Source of the DNA: an uncultured Sutterella sp.
GTDB taxonomy: Bacteria > Pseudomonadota > Gammaproteobacteria > Burkholderiales > Burkholderiaceae_F
DNA length: 64,000 nucleotides
Direction of reading: 5' to 3'
NCBI GenBank assembly: GCA_949282745.1
Contig: CASDQM010000055.1
Span: forward strand, 1-64,000
Both the position numbers and the translations under genes were made by a program. The notes beneath the pieces are model-generated. The model did no database searches, was not told where the DNA came from, and worked only from the letters and a program-made list of their open reading frames with translations. This document shows positions 17,941-25,220 of the stretch, one piece after another. Position 1 is the stretch's first letter, and every line of letters starts with the position of its first letter.

Positions 17941-17958
17941 CGCGCGCTGCAGAGAGGG

Positions 17959-19776
17959 TTAGTTGCCGAAGGCCTTCTTGAGGTCGACCGGCATGGCCTG
18001 GAAGCCCTGCGTGTTGATGAGCTGGATTTCAAGCGCCGGTTCCTTTTCACCCCAGTTGAATTCTTCGATGAAGGGGTTCGGAGCCGATTCGAAGCCGCCC
18101 GTCTTGAGGTTGAACTGAGCGCCCGCCGTGGCCGAATAGACGAAGACAGAGTCCTTGTCCGCCTGGTATTCGGTAAGCGACGTCACGGGGCTGTACCATT
18201 CGTGGCCGCGTTCCTTGCCGTATTCCCAGATCTGTTCGACGGTGCCCGCCTTCTGGTCGATCTTGTAGACGACCGCACGGCTGTACTTCATTTCCGGAAG
18301 GGCCGGCTGTTCCATGCCGCGGCTGTCGCCGTTGTCGAAGACGGAGAGGTAGAAGACGTCCTTGTTCGACTTGCTGTCGATACGCCAGCCCGTGTGCTGC
18401 GTCCAGCTCCAGTCGAAATCGCCTTCGCAGGTCGAGCCTTCGCAGGCCACCTTCTTGCCGTTCTTCACCGGAACGAGGACCTTCTTGGCGAGTTCGCCCT
18501 TCCAGCCTTCGGGCGAGCCCATGATCCACTTCACCTTCTTGTCGCGGCCGATCTTGATGACGGCGGACTGATGGCGCGAGGAAATGATGATGGAGTCGTC
18601 GCTCGGGTCGTAGTCGACGGAGTTCACGTGCGCCCAGTTGCGGCCCGGGCCCGTGCCGGCGATGTCGCCGAAGTGATCGGACTCGTCCATCTTGGCGAGG
18701 TCTTCGGCCGACAGGGTCTTGCCCGCCTGGCTCGCGTCGATGTTGAGGCACACGGCGCCCTGGTCGAGCACCTTGATGACGTTGTCGCGGTACGGGTCGA
18801 GAATGTCGAAGAGGCGCCATTCGTCCACCACCTTGCCGTTTTCATCCACTTCGATGATCACGTCGCGGACCGTGCGCACGCGCTTGCCGTCGGCTCGCGC
18901 CAGGTCGGACTTCGCGACGCGAAGGAGGTAGTTGCCGTTTTGCATCGGATCCATGGCGTGCGAGAAGTCGCCGTAACCCGTCGGAAGACGGCGGTTGAAG
19001 ATTTCGCGGCCCATCAGGTCGTACTTGACGTAGCGCTGGCCGTAGCCCCAGGTGAAGGCGCCGTCCTTGTTCTGACGGAAGCCCATCATCACGCCCGCCT
19101 TGTAGATGTTTTCGGCGTCGTAGATCGCGGTCGGGTTCATGTACCAGCGGACTTCACCCGTCGTATCCAGAATGGCGTTCAGAGCGGCGAAGTTCCACTC
19201 GAGGGCGCCGCCCATCGGGTTGTTCCACACGACCTGCGAGGTGTGGGCGTAGGGCGCGACGGAAAGGTTGTTGATGAGAATCAGACGGTCCTTGAACTTC
19301 GGATCGACCTTCTTGACCTTGGCCTGGAAGAGCTTGCCTTCCGTCGCATAGCCGCCCTGGTCAAGATTCACGGGGCCGGCGTAGATCTTGTAGATTTCCT
19401 TTTCCACGCGTTCCGACTTGCCCCAGCCGGACTTGGTGTAGGAGACTTCAACCGTGTTCTGGTAGTCGGGGTAGAGACCGAAGACCGGGATGCCGCCGTG
19501 CGTGCGGACCTGAGCGTCGCTCACTTCGTACTTGATTTCCTGACCGCCCTTCTTCGGGACGATACGAACCGTCACGTCGGTGACGACGTGGCCGCCGTCG
19601 CGGATCACGGCCGTCAGGGGCGCGATCTTATAGGGATTCATCAGCACGGTGCCGAGCTTGCCCGTCGTCGGGAAGGTCACCTTGGGGCCCGAAGCGCCGC
19701 CCACGGCCCAGGTAGCACCCGACATCGTCATCATCGCGGCCGCCGCGGCGCAAGCGATCCAAGTCTTCTTGAACAT
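17959..19776 (-). CDS. assT: Arylsulfate sulfotransferase AssT
   Basis: Periplasmic enzyme that moves a sulfuryl group from one phenolic sulfate to another phenol without PAPS. The 605-residue precursor starts at ATG 19776 (AAGGA 8 bases upstream) with a signal peptide ending near SGATWA. Residues matching the known active site by order and spacing are H273 (FSHAMDP), H383 (WAHVNSV), R401 (SSRHQSAV) and the sulfate-accepting H461 (QHTGWRI). C445 and C450 lie 11-16 residues before H461 and correspond to the single disulfide formed by DsbL. The gene heads assT-dsbL-dsbI and is divergent from a LysR regulator. Likely substrates are host, dietary or microbial phenol sulfates in the gut (inference). 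Confidence 0.95.
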   Translation of the reverse strand: MFKKTWIACAAAAAMMTMSGATWAVGGASGPKVTFPTTGKLGTVLMNPYKIAPLTAVIRDGGHVVTDVTVRIVPKKGGQEIKYEVSDAQVRTHGGIPVFGLYPDYQNTVEVSYTKSGWGKSERVEKEIYKIYAGPVNLDQGGYATEGKLFQAKVKKVDPKFKDRLILINNLSVAPYAHTSQVVWNNPMGGALEWNFAALNAILDTTGEVRWYMNPTAIYDAENIYKAGVMMGFRQNKDGAFTWGYGQRYVKYDLMGREIFNRRLPTGYGDFSHAMDPMQNGNYLLRVAKSDLARADGKRVRTVRDVIIEVDENGKVVDEWRLFDILDPYRDNVIKVLDQGAVCLNIDASQAGKTLSAEDLAKMDESDHFGDIAGTGPGRNWAHVNSVDYDPSDDSIIISSRHQSAVIKIGRDKKVKWIMGSPEGWKGELAKKVLVPVKNGKKVACEGSTCEGDFDWSWTQHTGWRIDSKSNKDVFYLSVFDNGDSRGMEQPALPEMKYSRAVVYKIDQKAGTVEQIWEYGKERGHEWYSPVTSLTEYQADKDSVFVYSATAGAQFNLKTGGFESAPNPFIEEFNWGEKEPALEIQLINTQGFQAMPVDLKKAFGN

Positions 19777-19909
19777 CTTTCTTTCCTTCAGTGGAGGGTT
19801 GGAGGCGCCGCCGTCAACGTGGTCGCGGCGCCTTTCAAAAACTGAGGGAAAGTGTAAAAATGAGCGTTCGACCACACCATTCCGACATACATTCACAAAC
19901 TTGAAAATC

Positions 19910-20875
19910 GTGAAAGACGCACTCTCGCAATTTCGAAAAGTCCTCTCGTTGTCCTTTTTCGACCTGAAGTTTTTCAAACTGATTTTTGAAAACCGCTCCA
20001 TGACGGCGGCGGCCAAGTCGCTCGACATCACGGTGTCCGCCGCTTCGCACCGCCTGAGTTCGCTTCGCGAAACCTTCGACGACGTCCTTTTTGTGCGCTC
20101 CCAACCGAACATGGTTCCGACGAGCAAGGCGCACGAGCTCTACCCCGTCGTTTGTGAAATCCTCGGACAGCTCGAACGCCTCACCGCGCCGAAAGAATTC
20201 AATCCGCACTCTCTCCGACGGACCTTCCGCGTGGGTTGCGTCGACAACGCGCTCCTCACGGTGCTACGCCGGTTCGTGGAGAAGTTCTACGAGATGGCAC
20301 CCCATTGCCATCTGGAATTTCAGCCGATCAACAAAAACCTCTTCAAGCGACTTGAAGAAGGAAAGCTCGACGCGGCGATTCTGCCCTCCATCCATGAGCT
20401 TCCTCCGAACATCCGCGAGATGTTCCTCTACGAGAACGCCTTTTGTCTGTGCGTTCGCAAGGGGCACCCGCTCACCGAGACGCATCGTCGAAAGGGAGAA
20501 CTGACGCCGGAGGACCTGCGCCCCTTCAAGCGCGTGGTGATCTCCCACACGCGGCAGACGGCCGAGCAGGTCTACTGCATAGACGAGCGTCGCCTCGCAA
20601 CGGACGCGCCCCTCGAAGCGGCGCTCTCCACGCCCTACTTCCTGACGGTCCCGCCGATTCTCGCCAAGAGCGACTTCATCGCGCTCCTGCCGCGGGACAC
20701 GGCCGAAACCCTTTCCTCCTGGCCGGAATTCCCGATCGAAGCCATTCCGTACACGCCGCCTTCGGGCTACGGAAGCTATTACACACGTCTCATCTGGCAT
20801 GAACGCACGGACCAGGACGTGGAACTGCAGTGGTTCCGGGGACTCTTCTCGCTCCTTGCCCGCAAGGCGCTCTGA
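19910..20875 (+). CDS. LysR-family regulator divergent from assT
   Basis: A LysR-type regulator of about 321 residues. The N-terminal helix-turn-helix reads FDLKFFKLIFENRSMTAAAKSL, DITVSAASHRLSSL and FDDVLFVRSQ. A substrate-binding domain follows (RTFRVGCVDNALLTVL onward). The start is uncertain: GTG 19910 places about 16 residues before the HTH, TTG 19901 is also possible, and neither has a strong ribosome site. It is transcribed away from assT with about 130 bases between starts, the usual arrangement for a LysR protein controlling its neighbour. It likely activates or represses assT-dsbL-dsbI in response to a phenolic or sulfate-related ligand (inference). Confidence 0.88.
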   Translation: MKDALSQFRKVLSLSFFDLKFFKLIFENRSMTAAAKSLDITVSAASHRLSSLRETFDDVLFVRSQPNMVPTSKAHELYPVVCEILGQLERLTAPKEFNPHSLRRTFRVGCVDNALLTVLRRFVEKFYEMAPHCHLEFQPINKNLFKRLEEGKLDAAILPSIHELPPNIREMFLYENAFCLCVRKGHPLTETHRRKGELTPEDLRPFKRVVISHTRQTAEQVYCIDERRLATDAPLEAALSTPYFLTVPPILAKSDFIALLPRDTAETLSSWPEFPIEAIPYTPPSGYGSYYTRLIWHERTDQDVELQWFRGLFSLLARKAL

Positions 20876-20890
20876 GCCGCCGCCAACAAA

Positions 20891-20924
20891 ATCGGGGCGC
20901 CCGAAAGGACGCCCCGATGTGTTT
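20891..20924. terminator. Bidirectional terminator between LysR and NhaC genes
   Basis: ATCGGGGCG (20891-20899) and CGCCCCGAT (20910-20918) form a 9-bp stem flanked by A-rich and T-rich stretches on both sides, between the converging LysR gene and NhaC gene. Confidence 0.8.
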
Positions 20925-20949
20925 TGAAGATGAAGTCGGATCAGACCGC

Positions 20950-22488
20950 TCAGGCGGCCGTCTTCTTGCCGCGCAGGAAGTGGAGCCCCGAGGTAATGAC
21001 GAGGAGCAGCGCAACCGAAGTCCCGAGCGAGAGCCAGAGATTCGCGTCCGAAAGCCCCGCAACGAGGTAGCCCACGAAGGCGCAGAAGGCGACGAGCAGA
21101 CTGTAGGGTAGCTGCGTCGACACGTGCTCCATGTGATTGCACCCCGCCCCGGCCGACGACAGAATCGTCGTGTCCGAAATGGGCGAACAGTGGTCACCGA
21201 AGACCGAACCCGCAAGAGTCGCCGAGAGACCCACGATCGTGAGCGTCGGATCGATCGCCGCCACAACGGGCACGACGATCGGAATCAGAATCCCGAAGGT
21301 GCCCCAGGCCGTCCCCGTCGAGAAGGAGAGGAAGGCGGCGATGAGGAAGATCGCGGCCGGGAGGAAGACCGAGAAGTCGGCGCCGCCCGAGGTCACGAGC
21401 GACTGCACGAAGAGCGGCGTCTGCAGGAGATCGCGGCACACGCCCGAAAGCGTCCAGGCGAGAACCAGAATGATGTTCGCCGGAAGCATGAGCTTCATCC
21501 CTTCGACGAGCCCCGCCATGAAGTCCGAGAACGGCACGAGACCGCGCGGAACGTACATGACGAAGGCGACGACGAGCGCGCCGAACGAGGCCCAGACGAG
21601 CGAAGGCGAAGCCGAGCAGTTGCCGAGCGCAGCCTGGAAGGAGTGGAACTTCGGATCGTCGCCCCAGTAGCCGCCCGTGTACATGAGAGCGAGCACGGCA
21701 AAGACGATGAGCGAGAGAATCGGCACGAGCATGTCGAGGAGCTTCCCGCGGGGATTGGCCTTCGGAGGCTCGGCATGTCCCGCGACGCTGCCCTCTTCGG
21801 CGGCGCCCGAGAGAGCGCGCTCTTCGGACTTCGCCATGGGACCGAAGTCGAAGTTCGTGAGGGCGATGAAGAAAATCATCAGGATCGAGAGGAGCGCGTA
21901 GAAGTTCCACGGAATGGTCGCGATGAAGGCGGCCATGTCGCTCTCGAAGACGCTGTTGTCCTTCAGGGACGAACCCACGGCGGCGGCCCAGGAGGACACC
22001 GGCGCGATGATGCACACCGGCGCCGCGGTCGAGTCGATGATGTAGGCGAGCTTCGCACGCGAGACGCGGTAGTTGTCGCAGACCGGGCGCATGACGGTGC
22101 CCACCGTCAGGCAGTTGAAGTAGTCGTCGATGAAGATGAGGATCCCGAGGCCGCTCGTCGCGAGAAGCGAGCTGCGGCGGCCCTTGATCTTCGAGACGGC
22201 CCACTTGCCGTAGGCCTTCGTGCCGCCCGACATGGCGACCACGTAGACGAGGGCGCCGAGGAGCGAGCAGAAGATCAGGATGTTGAAGTCCACCTTGTTG
22301 CCCATGGTCGTGAACGCGCTCTCGAGCGTTCCCATGAGGACGTTCCCGTCGGTGCCGATCGTGTAGATGAGCGTCCCCGTGAGGATGCCGATCAAGAGCG
22401 ACGAGAGCACCTCCTTCGTCGTGAGCGCAAGCGCAATGGCCACGATCGGAGGAATGATGGAAAGCCAGCCGGCTTCGTAGGGTTGCAT
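20950..22488 (-). CDS. NhaC-family Na+/H+ antiporter or related exchanger
   Basis: A 512-residue polytopic membrane protein of the NhaC/ArsB-like antiporter group. It starts with PPIVAIALALTTKEVLSSLLIGIL and has family-type segments such as ILIFIDDYFNCLTVGTVMRPVCD, STAAPVCIIAPVSSWAAAVG and FGDHCSPISDTTILSSAGAGC. The central loop (about 225-245) is charged and cytosolic. Family members exchange Na+ for H+ or act as amino-acid or organic-acid exchangers, so the substrate is not settled. GGGGA lies 9 bases before the ATG. It is the last protein gene of the accessory block before the RNA repeats. Confidence 0.85.
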   Translation of the reverse strand: MQPYEAGWLSIIPPIVAIALALTTKEVLSSLLIGILTGTLIYTIGTDGNVLMGTLESAFTTMGNKVDFNILIFCSLLGALVYVVAMSGGTKAYGKWAVSKIKGRRSSLLATSGLGILIFIDDYFNCLTVGTVMRPVCDNYRVSRAKLAYIIDSTAAPVCIIAPVSSWAAAVGSSLKDNSVFESDMAAFIATIPWNFYALLSILMIFFIALTNFDFGPMAKSEERALSGAAEEGSVAGHAEPPKANPRGKLLDMLVPILSLIVFAVLALMYTGGYWGDDPKFHSFQAALGNCSASPSLVWASFGALVVAFVMYVPRGLVPFSDFMAGLVEGMKLMLPANIILVLAWTLSGVCRDLLQTPLFVQSLVTSGGADFSVFLPAAIFLIAAFLSFSTGTAWGTFGILIPIVVPVVAAIDPTLTIVGLSATLAGSVFGDHCSPISDTTILSSAGAGCNHMEHVSTQLPYSLLVAFCAFVGYLVAGLSDANLWLSLGTSVALLLVITSGLHFLRGKKTAA

Positions 22489-22691
22489 TGTTGTATTCCC
22501 CTGGTTCGGGAAGGCGCCCGACGCGACGGAGCGCCCTCTTCCGTTGTTCTCTGAGAAGGGTTTGGATTGGAAAGAGGCAACAGTTTAGCAGTAAGAGAGA
22601 AATTTCGTTTTTTGTGCGGCGCGCCAAAGAAAATGAACTCCTTTTACTTGATGCGCGTCAACTGTCGTACGGAATTTCTCGCCCACTTGGT

Positions 22692-22716
22692 TCGACATAA
22701 AAAGGCCATATGTCGA
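22692..22716. promoter_or_regulatory. Palindromic operator upstream of RNA copy 1
   Basis: TCGACATA (22692-22699) and TATGTCGA (22709-22716) are perfect 8-bp inverted repeats with a 9-base spacer. The same arms with a partly different spacer precede RNA copy 2. It lies about 100 bases upstream of the predicted start of transcription, so activation or looping is more likely than simple promoter occlusion. The binding protein is unknown. Confidence 0.7.
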
Positions 22717-22812
22717 CCTTTTTTTTAGCTAACACATTCATTTACATGTGATTTTGAAAAATTTTCCGTCGTTTCCCAACACAAAACTTTTTCAACGTGG
22801 TACAGTACTCCT

Positions 22813-22996
22813 CGTTGTGGTTGCGGTGGTTCTCACGAGGCCTGAGCAAAACTACGACGGTCGCTGTTGGGAGTCCATTTTTCGGTTCAAGAGAACCGGG
22901 AAGCCGAAACGAGTGACTGCTCCGGGTCGCCACGCACCCACAAAGCCCCTTGATCGGGCAGTCAAACGCAGGGATGTCGCAAGACGTCCCTTTTTT
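22813..22996 (+). ncRNA. Structured small RNA, tandem copy 1 (unassigned family)
   Basis: An extended -10 (TGG then TACAGT, 22798-22806) predicts a start near 22813. The RNA can fold into a closing helix P1 (22815-22829 with 22930-22943), P2 (CCTGAGC 22841-22847 with GCTCCGG 22919-22925, one mismatch), P3 (GTCGCT 22860-22865 with AGTGAC 22912-22917) and a P4 hairpin (CGGTTC-AAGA-GAACCG, 22883-22898). A GCCC/GGGC hairpin (22945-22959) and an intrinsic terminator GGGATGTC-GCAA-GACGTCCC plus six T (22971-22996) follow. About 184 nt in all. Between 22797 and 22943 it differs from copy 2 at only 4 of 147 positions, whereas flanks diverge. I do not recognise the family. Size and rod-like shape recall 6S RNA, but its usual landmarks are not convincing. 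No gene follows on the plus strand, so it is probably a trans-acting or regulatory RNA rather than a riboswitch. Confidence 0.75.
22971..22996 (+). terminator. Terminator of RNA copy 1
   Basis: GGGATGTC, GNRA loop GCAA, GACGTCCC (one G-U pair) and TTTTTT. The same stem and loop end copy 2. Confidence 0.9.
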
Positions 22997-23118
22997 ATTC
23001 TCCTTTTTCCTCAGGCGAGACAGAACGCCGTACCACGGCTCGCCTCCAACGGACATAAACGCCGTCCGAATGAAACGCGAAACGGTTCTGAGCCGTTGCG
23101 GAACGAACGGCCTCTCCG

Positions 23119-23217
23119 GATGACGGTCTCGACTTCGAACGTGCGGCACGGACGTTTCACCGTCGCCGCGGTGCTCTACCCCGCGGCCAAGTTCATGGTG
23201 CGCGGGCTGTGTAAGTG
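23119..23217 (+). other. Possible small ORF or gene remnant between the RNA copies
   Basis: An ATG frame of 32 codons starting MTVSTSNVRHGRFT and ending VAAVLYPAAKFMVRGLCK. Nearly every third codon position is G or C, as in real genes of this genome, unlike the surrounding AT-rich sequence. No good ribosome site is visible. It could be the tail of a decayed gene (for example a transposase) or a small amphipathic protein. The reverse strand also has an open frame here, so the evidence is weak. Confidence 0.2.
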
Positions 23218-23362
23218 ATTGGAAAATGCCTGGAGAACGGACGACGAAAAAGAGAGGCTCCTTCGTCCGAGAAACATCATTCTCCATTATACGCCAACCG
23301 CAATAAAAGAATTTGCATCGAAAAAGAATCCCCGAAGACTCCCCCGTCCCCGCACGTCTCGA

Positions 23363-23387
23363 TCGACATAAAAATACGATATGTCGA
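23363..23387. promoter_or_regulatory. Palindromic operator upstream of RNA copy 2
   Basis: TCGACATA (23363-23370) and TATGTCGA (23380-23387), spacer 9 bases. The arms are identical to the operator at copy 1 although most of the spacer and the bases just downstream differ, which argues that the arms are under selection. About 96 bases upstream of the predicted RNA start. Confidence 0.7.
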
Positions 23388-23482
23388 CACGATTTCGGCT
23401 AACACATTCATTTACATGCGTTTTTGAAAAATTTTCACCCCTTTTCCCACACCAATGCTCTTTGGCGTGGTACAGTACTCCT

Positions 23483-23669
23483 CGTTGTGGTTGCGGTGGT
23501 TCTCACGAGGCCTGAGCAAAGCTACGACGGTCGCTGTTGGGAGTCCATTTTTCGGTTCAAGTGAGCCGGGAAGCCGAAACGAGTGACAGCTCCGGGTCGC
23601 CACGCACCCACAAAGCCCCCGTTTGCGGGGGAGTACGTTGCAGGGATGTCGCAAGACGTCCTTTTTTTT
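23483..23669 (+). ncRNA. Structured small RNA, tandem copy 2 (unassigned family)
   Basis: Same architecture as copy 1 at +670: extended -10 TGG-TACAGT (23468-23476), P1 (23485-23499 with 23600-23613), P2, P3, P4 and terminator. Substitutions keep the folding: the P4 arms are CGGTTC/GAGCCG here (an A to G change turning U-A into U-G). The variable hairpin after P1 is CCCCC-GTTTGC-GGGGG instead of GCCC...GGGC, so different sequence forms the same element. The terminator is GGATGTC-GCAA-GACGTCC plus eight T (to 23669). Downstream lies only the 3' end of hflX on the opposite strand, about 100 bases away, so the RNA is free-standing. Function unknown. Confidence 0.75.
23644..23669 (+). terminator. 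Terminator of RNA copy 2
   Basis: GGATGTC, GCAA, GACGTCC and eight T. Stem and loop match those of copy 1 apart from the outermost pair. Confidence 0.88.
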
Positions 23670-23767
23670 ATTGCCCATTTATCCTGTCCCTCAAGGAAGA
23701 AACGGGATAACGCAAAGCGGCCCGAGGAAATTCCTGCGGACCGCTTTTTCGTTTTCACTTCGACGGT

Positions 23768-24982
23768 TCAGGCGTACCAGTCGTGCGTTGTGCCCTGAAG
23801 CGCGATGCGCGGATCGTCCTCGTCGATTTCCCAGTCTTCGAGGGGACGAGGTTCGTTGGGGTTCTCCTCGCGCCAACGGCCGGCGAATTCGCCGATCGCC
23901 GAGCGAAGGAGATCGAGCCCCGCGCCCGTGAGCGCCGAAACCATCACCGCCTTGGGCGTGCCGTCAGGGTTGCGGACGATCTCGGGTTCGAGCGGCGTGG
24001 TGTCGATCTTGTTGTAGACGAGAATCACCGGAATCTTGTCGGCGTGGATTTCTTCGAGAACCTTGTTCACTTCCCGAATCTGATCCTCGCGCACGACGGA
24101 CCCGGCGTCGACCACGTGAAGAAGAAGGTCGGCGTGCACCGTTTCGTCGAGCGTCGACTTGAAGGCTTCGACGAGCTGGTGCGGCAGTCCCCGGATGAAA
24201 CCCACCGTGTCGCTCATCACGACCGTTTCCTCGTCGCTGATCCAACAGCGCCGCGCCGTCGTGTCAAGCGTCGCGAAGAGCTGGTCGGCGGCGTAGGACT
24301 TCGCGCGCGTGAGCTGATTGAAGAGCGTCGACTTCCCGGCGTTCGTGTAGCCCACGAGCGAAACCGTCAGACGATCGCCCCGCTCGCGCGCACGGCGCTG
24401 CGTGCCGCGCTGGCGCTCGAGCTTCTTGAGCTGTTCGCGAAGCTGCTTCATGCGAACGCCGATCATGCGGCGGTCGAGTTCGATCTGCTTTTCGCCCGGG
24501 CCCCCGGTCTTGCCGAGGCCGCCTCTCTGACGCTCCAGGTGCGTCCACCCGCGCACGAGACGGGTCGAGAGGTGTTCGAGCTGCGCGAGCTCCACCTGCA
24601 GACGCCCTTCGCGGCTCTTCGCGCGGGCGCGGAAGATGTCGAGAATGAGCTGCGTGCGGTCGAGCACGGGGAGGTTGACGGCGCGCTCGATGTTGCGCTG
24701 CTGCGCGGCCGAGAGCGCGATGTCGAAGACGAGGCAGTCGGCCTTGGCCTCCTTGGCGAGCTGTCCGAGTTCCTCGATCTTCCCCGCCCCGAGGAAGGTG
24801 GCGGGATCGGGTTTGGCGCGCTTGGCCTGCATGAGTCCGACGGGCTCGAGCCCGCGCGAGGTCACGAGAAGGCGCAGTTCGTCGGCCGAGTCGGGAAAGA
24901 AGGTTCTCCCGAGCACCACGGTCACAAGAAAAGCGCGCGACGATTCCTCGCCGCGCGTTTCGTCAATCTGAAAGACGCTCAG
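23768..24982 (-). CDS. hflX: HflX, ribosome-associated GTPase (apparent CTG start)
   Basis: A 404-residue GTPase that binds and splits stalled or heat-damaged 70S ribosomes. Motifs: the HflX N-terminal domain with FLGAGKIEELG, the linker RGGLGKTGGPGEKQIELDRR, G1 GYTNAGKS, G3 DTVGFI and G4 NKID. The first ATG/GTG/TTG in frame is GTG 24925, but family-like sequence (FQIDETRGEESSRAFLV) continues upstream of it to an in-frame stop inside hfq. The only well-placed start is CTG at 24982-24980. AGGAG lies exactly 7 bases before it and overlaps the end of hfq, whose stop is one base away. The start is therefore inferred to be CUG. It follows hfq as in relatives, but hflK-hflC are missing from the usual downstream position. 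Confidence 0.93.
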   Translation of the reverse strand: MSVFQIDETRGEESSRAFLVTVVLGRTFFPDSADELRLLVTSRGLEPVGLMQAKRAKPDPATFLGAGKIEELGQLAKEAKADCLVFDIALSAAQQRNIERAVNLPVLDRTQLILDIFRARAKSREGRLQVELAQLEHLSTRLVRGWTHLERQRGGLGKTGGPGEKQIELDRRMIGVRMKQLREQLKKLERQRGTQRRARERGDRLTVSLVGYTNAGKSTLFNQLTRAKSYAADQLFATLDTTARRCWISDEETVVMSDTVGFIRGLPHQLVEAFKSTLDETVHADLLLHVVDAGSVVREDQIREVNKVLEEIHADKIPVILVYNKIDTTPLEPEIVRNPDGTPKAVMVSALTGAGLDLLRSAIGEFAGRWREENPNEPRPLEDWEIDEDDPRIALQGTTHDWYA

Positions 24983-24983
24983 C

Positions 24984-25220
24984 TTAGTTCTCCTGAGAAC
25001 CGCTCGTCATGGTGACGGAGCGGGTCGGAACGACGGTGCTGATGGCATGCTTGTAAACCATCTGGGTCACCGTGTTGCGAAGCAAAATCACGTACTGGTC
25101 GTACGATTCGATCTGTCCCTGAAGCTTGATCCCGTTGACGAGGTAAATCGAAACGGGAACGCGTTCCTTACGAAGGATGTTGAGGAAGGGATCCTGAAGA
25201 AGCTGACCTTTGTTAGCCAT
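24984..25220 (-). CDS. hfq: Hfq RNA chaperone
   Basis: 78-residue Sm-like hexameric RNA chaperone that pairs small RNAs with mRNAs. It starts [30 protein letters not shown] and has the Sm2 motif [10 protein letters not shown]. It lacks the long C-terminal tail of E. coli Hfq, as is usual in betaproteobacteria. ATG 25220 has GGAGAG about 8 bases upstream; the longer frame upstream is untranslated leader. A hairpin lies just before the ribosome site (25237-25259). It is the gene before hflX, separated by a single base. A genuine Hfq implies base-pairing sRNAs, relevant to the RNA pair 1.3 kb away. Confidence 0.97.
   Translation of the reverse strand: MANKGQLLQDPFLNILRKERVPVSIYLVNGIKLQGQIESYDQYVILLRNTVTQMVYKHAISTVVPTRSVTMTSGSQEN

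Larger units (their letters stand above)
22489..23767. other. 1.28-kb protein-poor region with duplicated RNA units
   Basis: No convincing full-length protein gene lies between nhaC-type and hflX. Open frames here overlap the conserved RNA repeats or use unlikely codons. The AT-rich flanks (22560-22760, 23230-23470) contrast with GC-rich RNA bodies. Two ~300-bp units repeat with a 670-671 base period. The spacer 23000-23360 is not duplicated. It includes a short high-GC3 frame (23119-23217) ending VAAVLYPAAKFMVRGL that may be a remnant or a small protein. Confidence 0.7.

Noticed and set aside
22813-22943. Self-cleaving hammerhead ribozyme in the RNA repeat (CGAAAC present)
   Set aside because: The matching CUGAUGA core is absent; only CUGAGCA is present, and the helices do not fit the three-way junction.
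22813-22996. tmRNA, SRP RNA or RNase P RNA identity for the repeat
   Set aside because: None of the hallmark segments (the SRP GGAAGGAAGCAGCC loop, RNase P conserved core, tRNA-like tmRNA ends) is present.
22742-23287. 181-residue open frame on the minus strand across RNA copy 1
   Set aside because: It shares translated segments with a frame in copy 2 only because the RNA is duplicated. Conservation follows RNA pairing, not codon positions, and no ribosome site or family signature is visible.
23412-23678. 88-residue minus-strand frame over RNA copy 2
   Set aside because: Same reason: a by-product of the duplicated RNA. The two frames diverge outside it.
22489-23767. CRISPR array
   Set aside because: Only two copies, units of ~300 bp with long dissimilar spacing and internal promoters and terminators; not short regular repeats.
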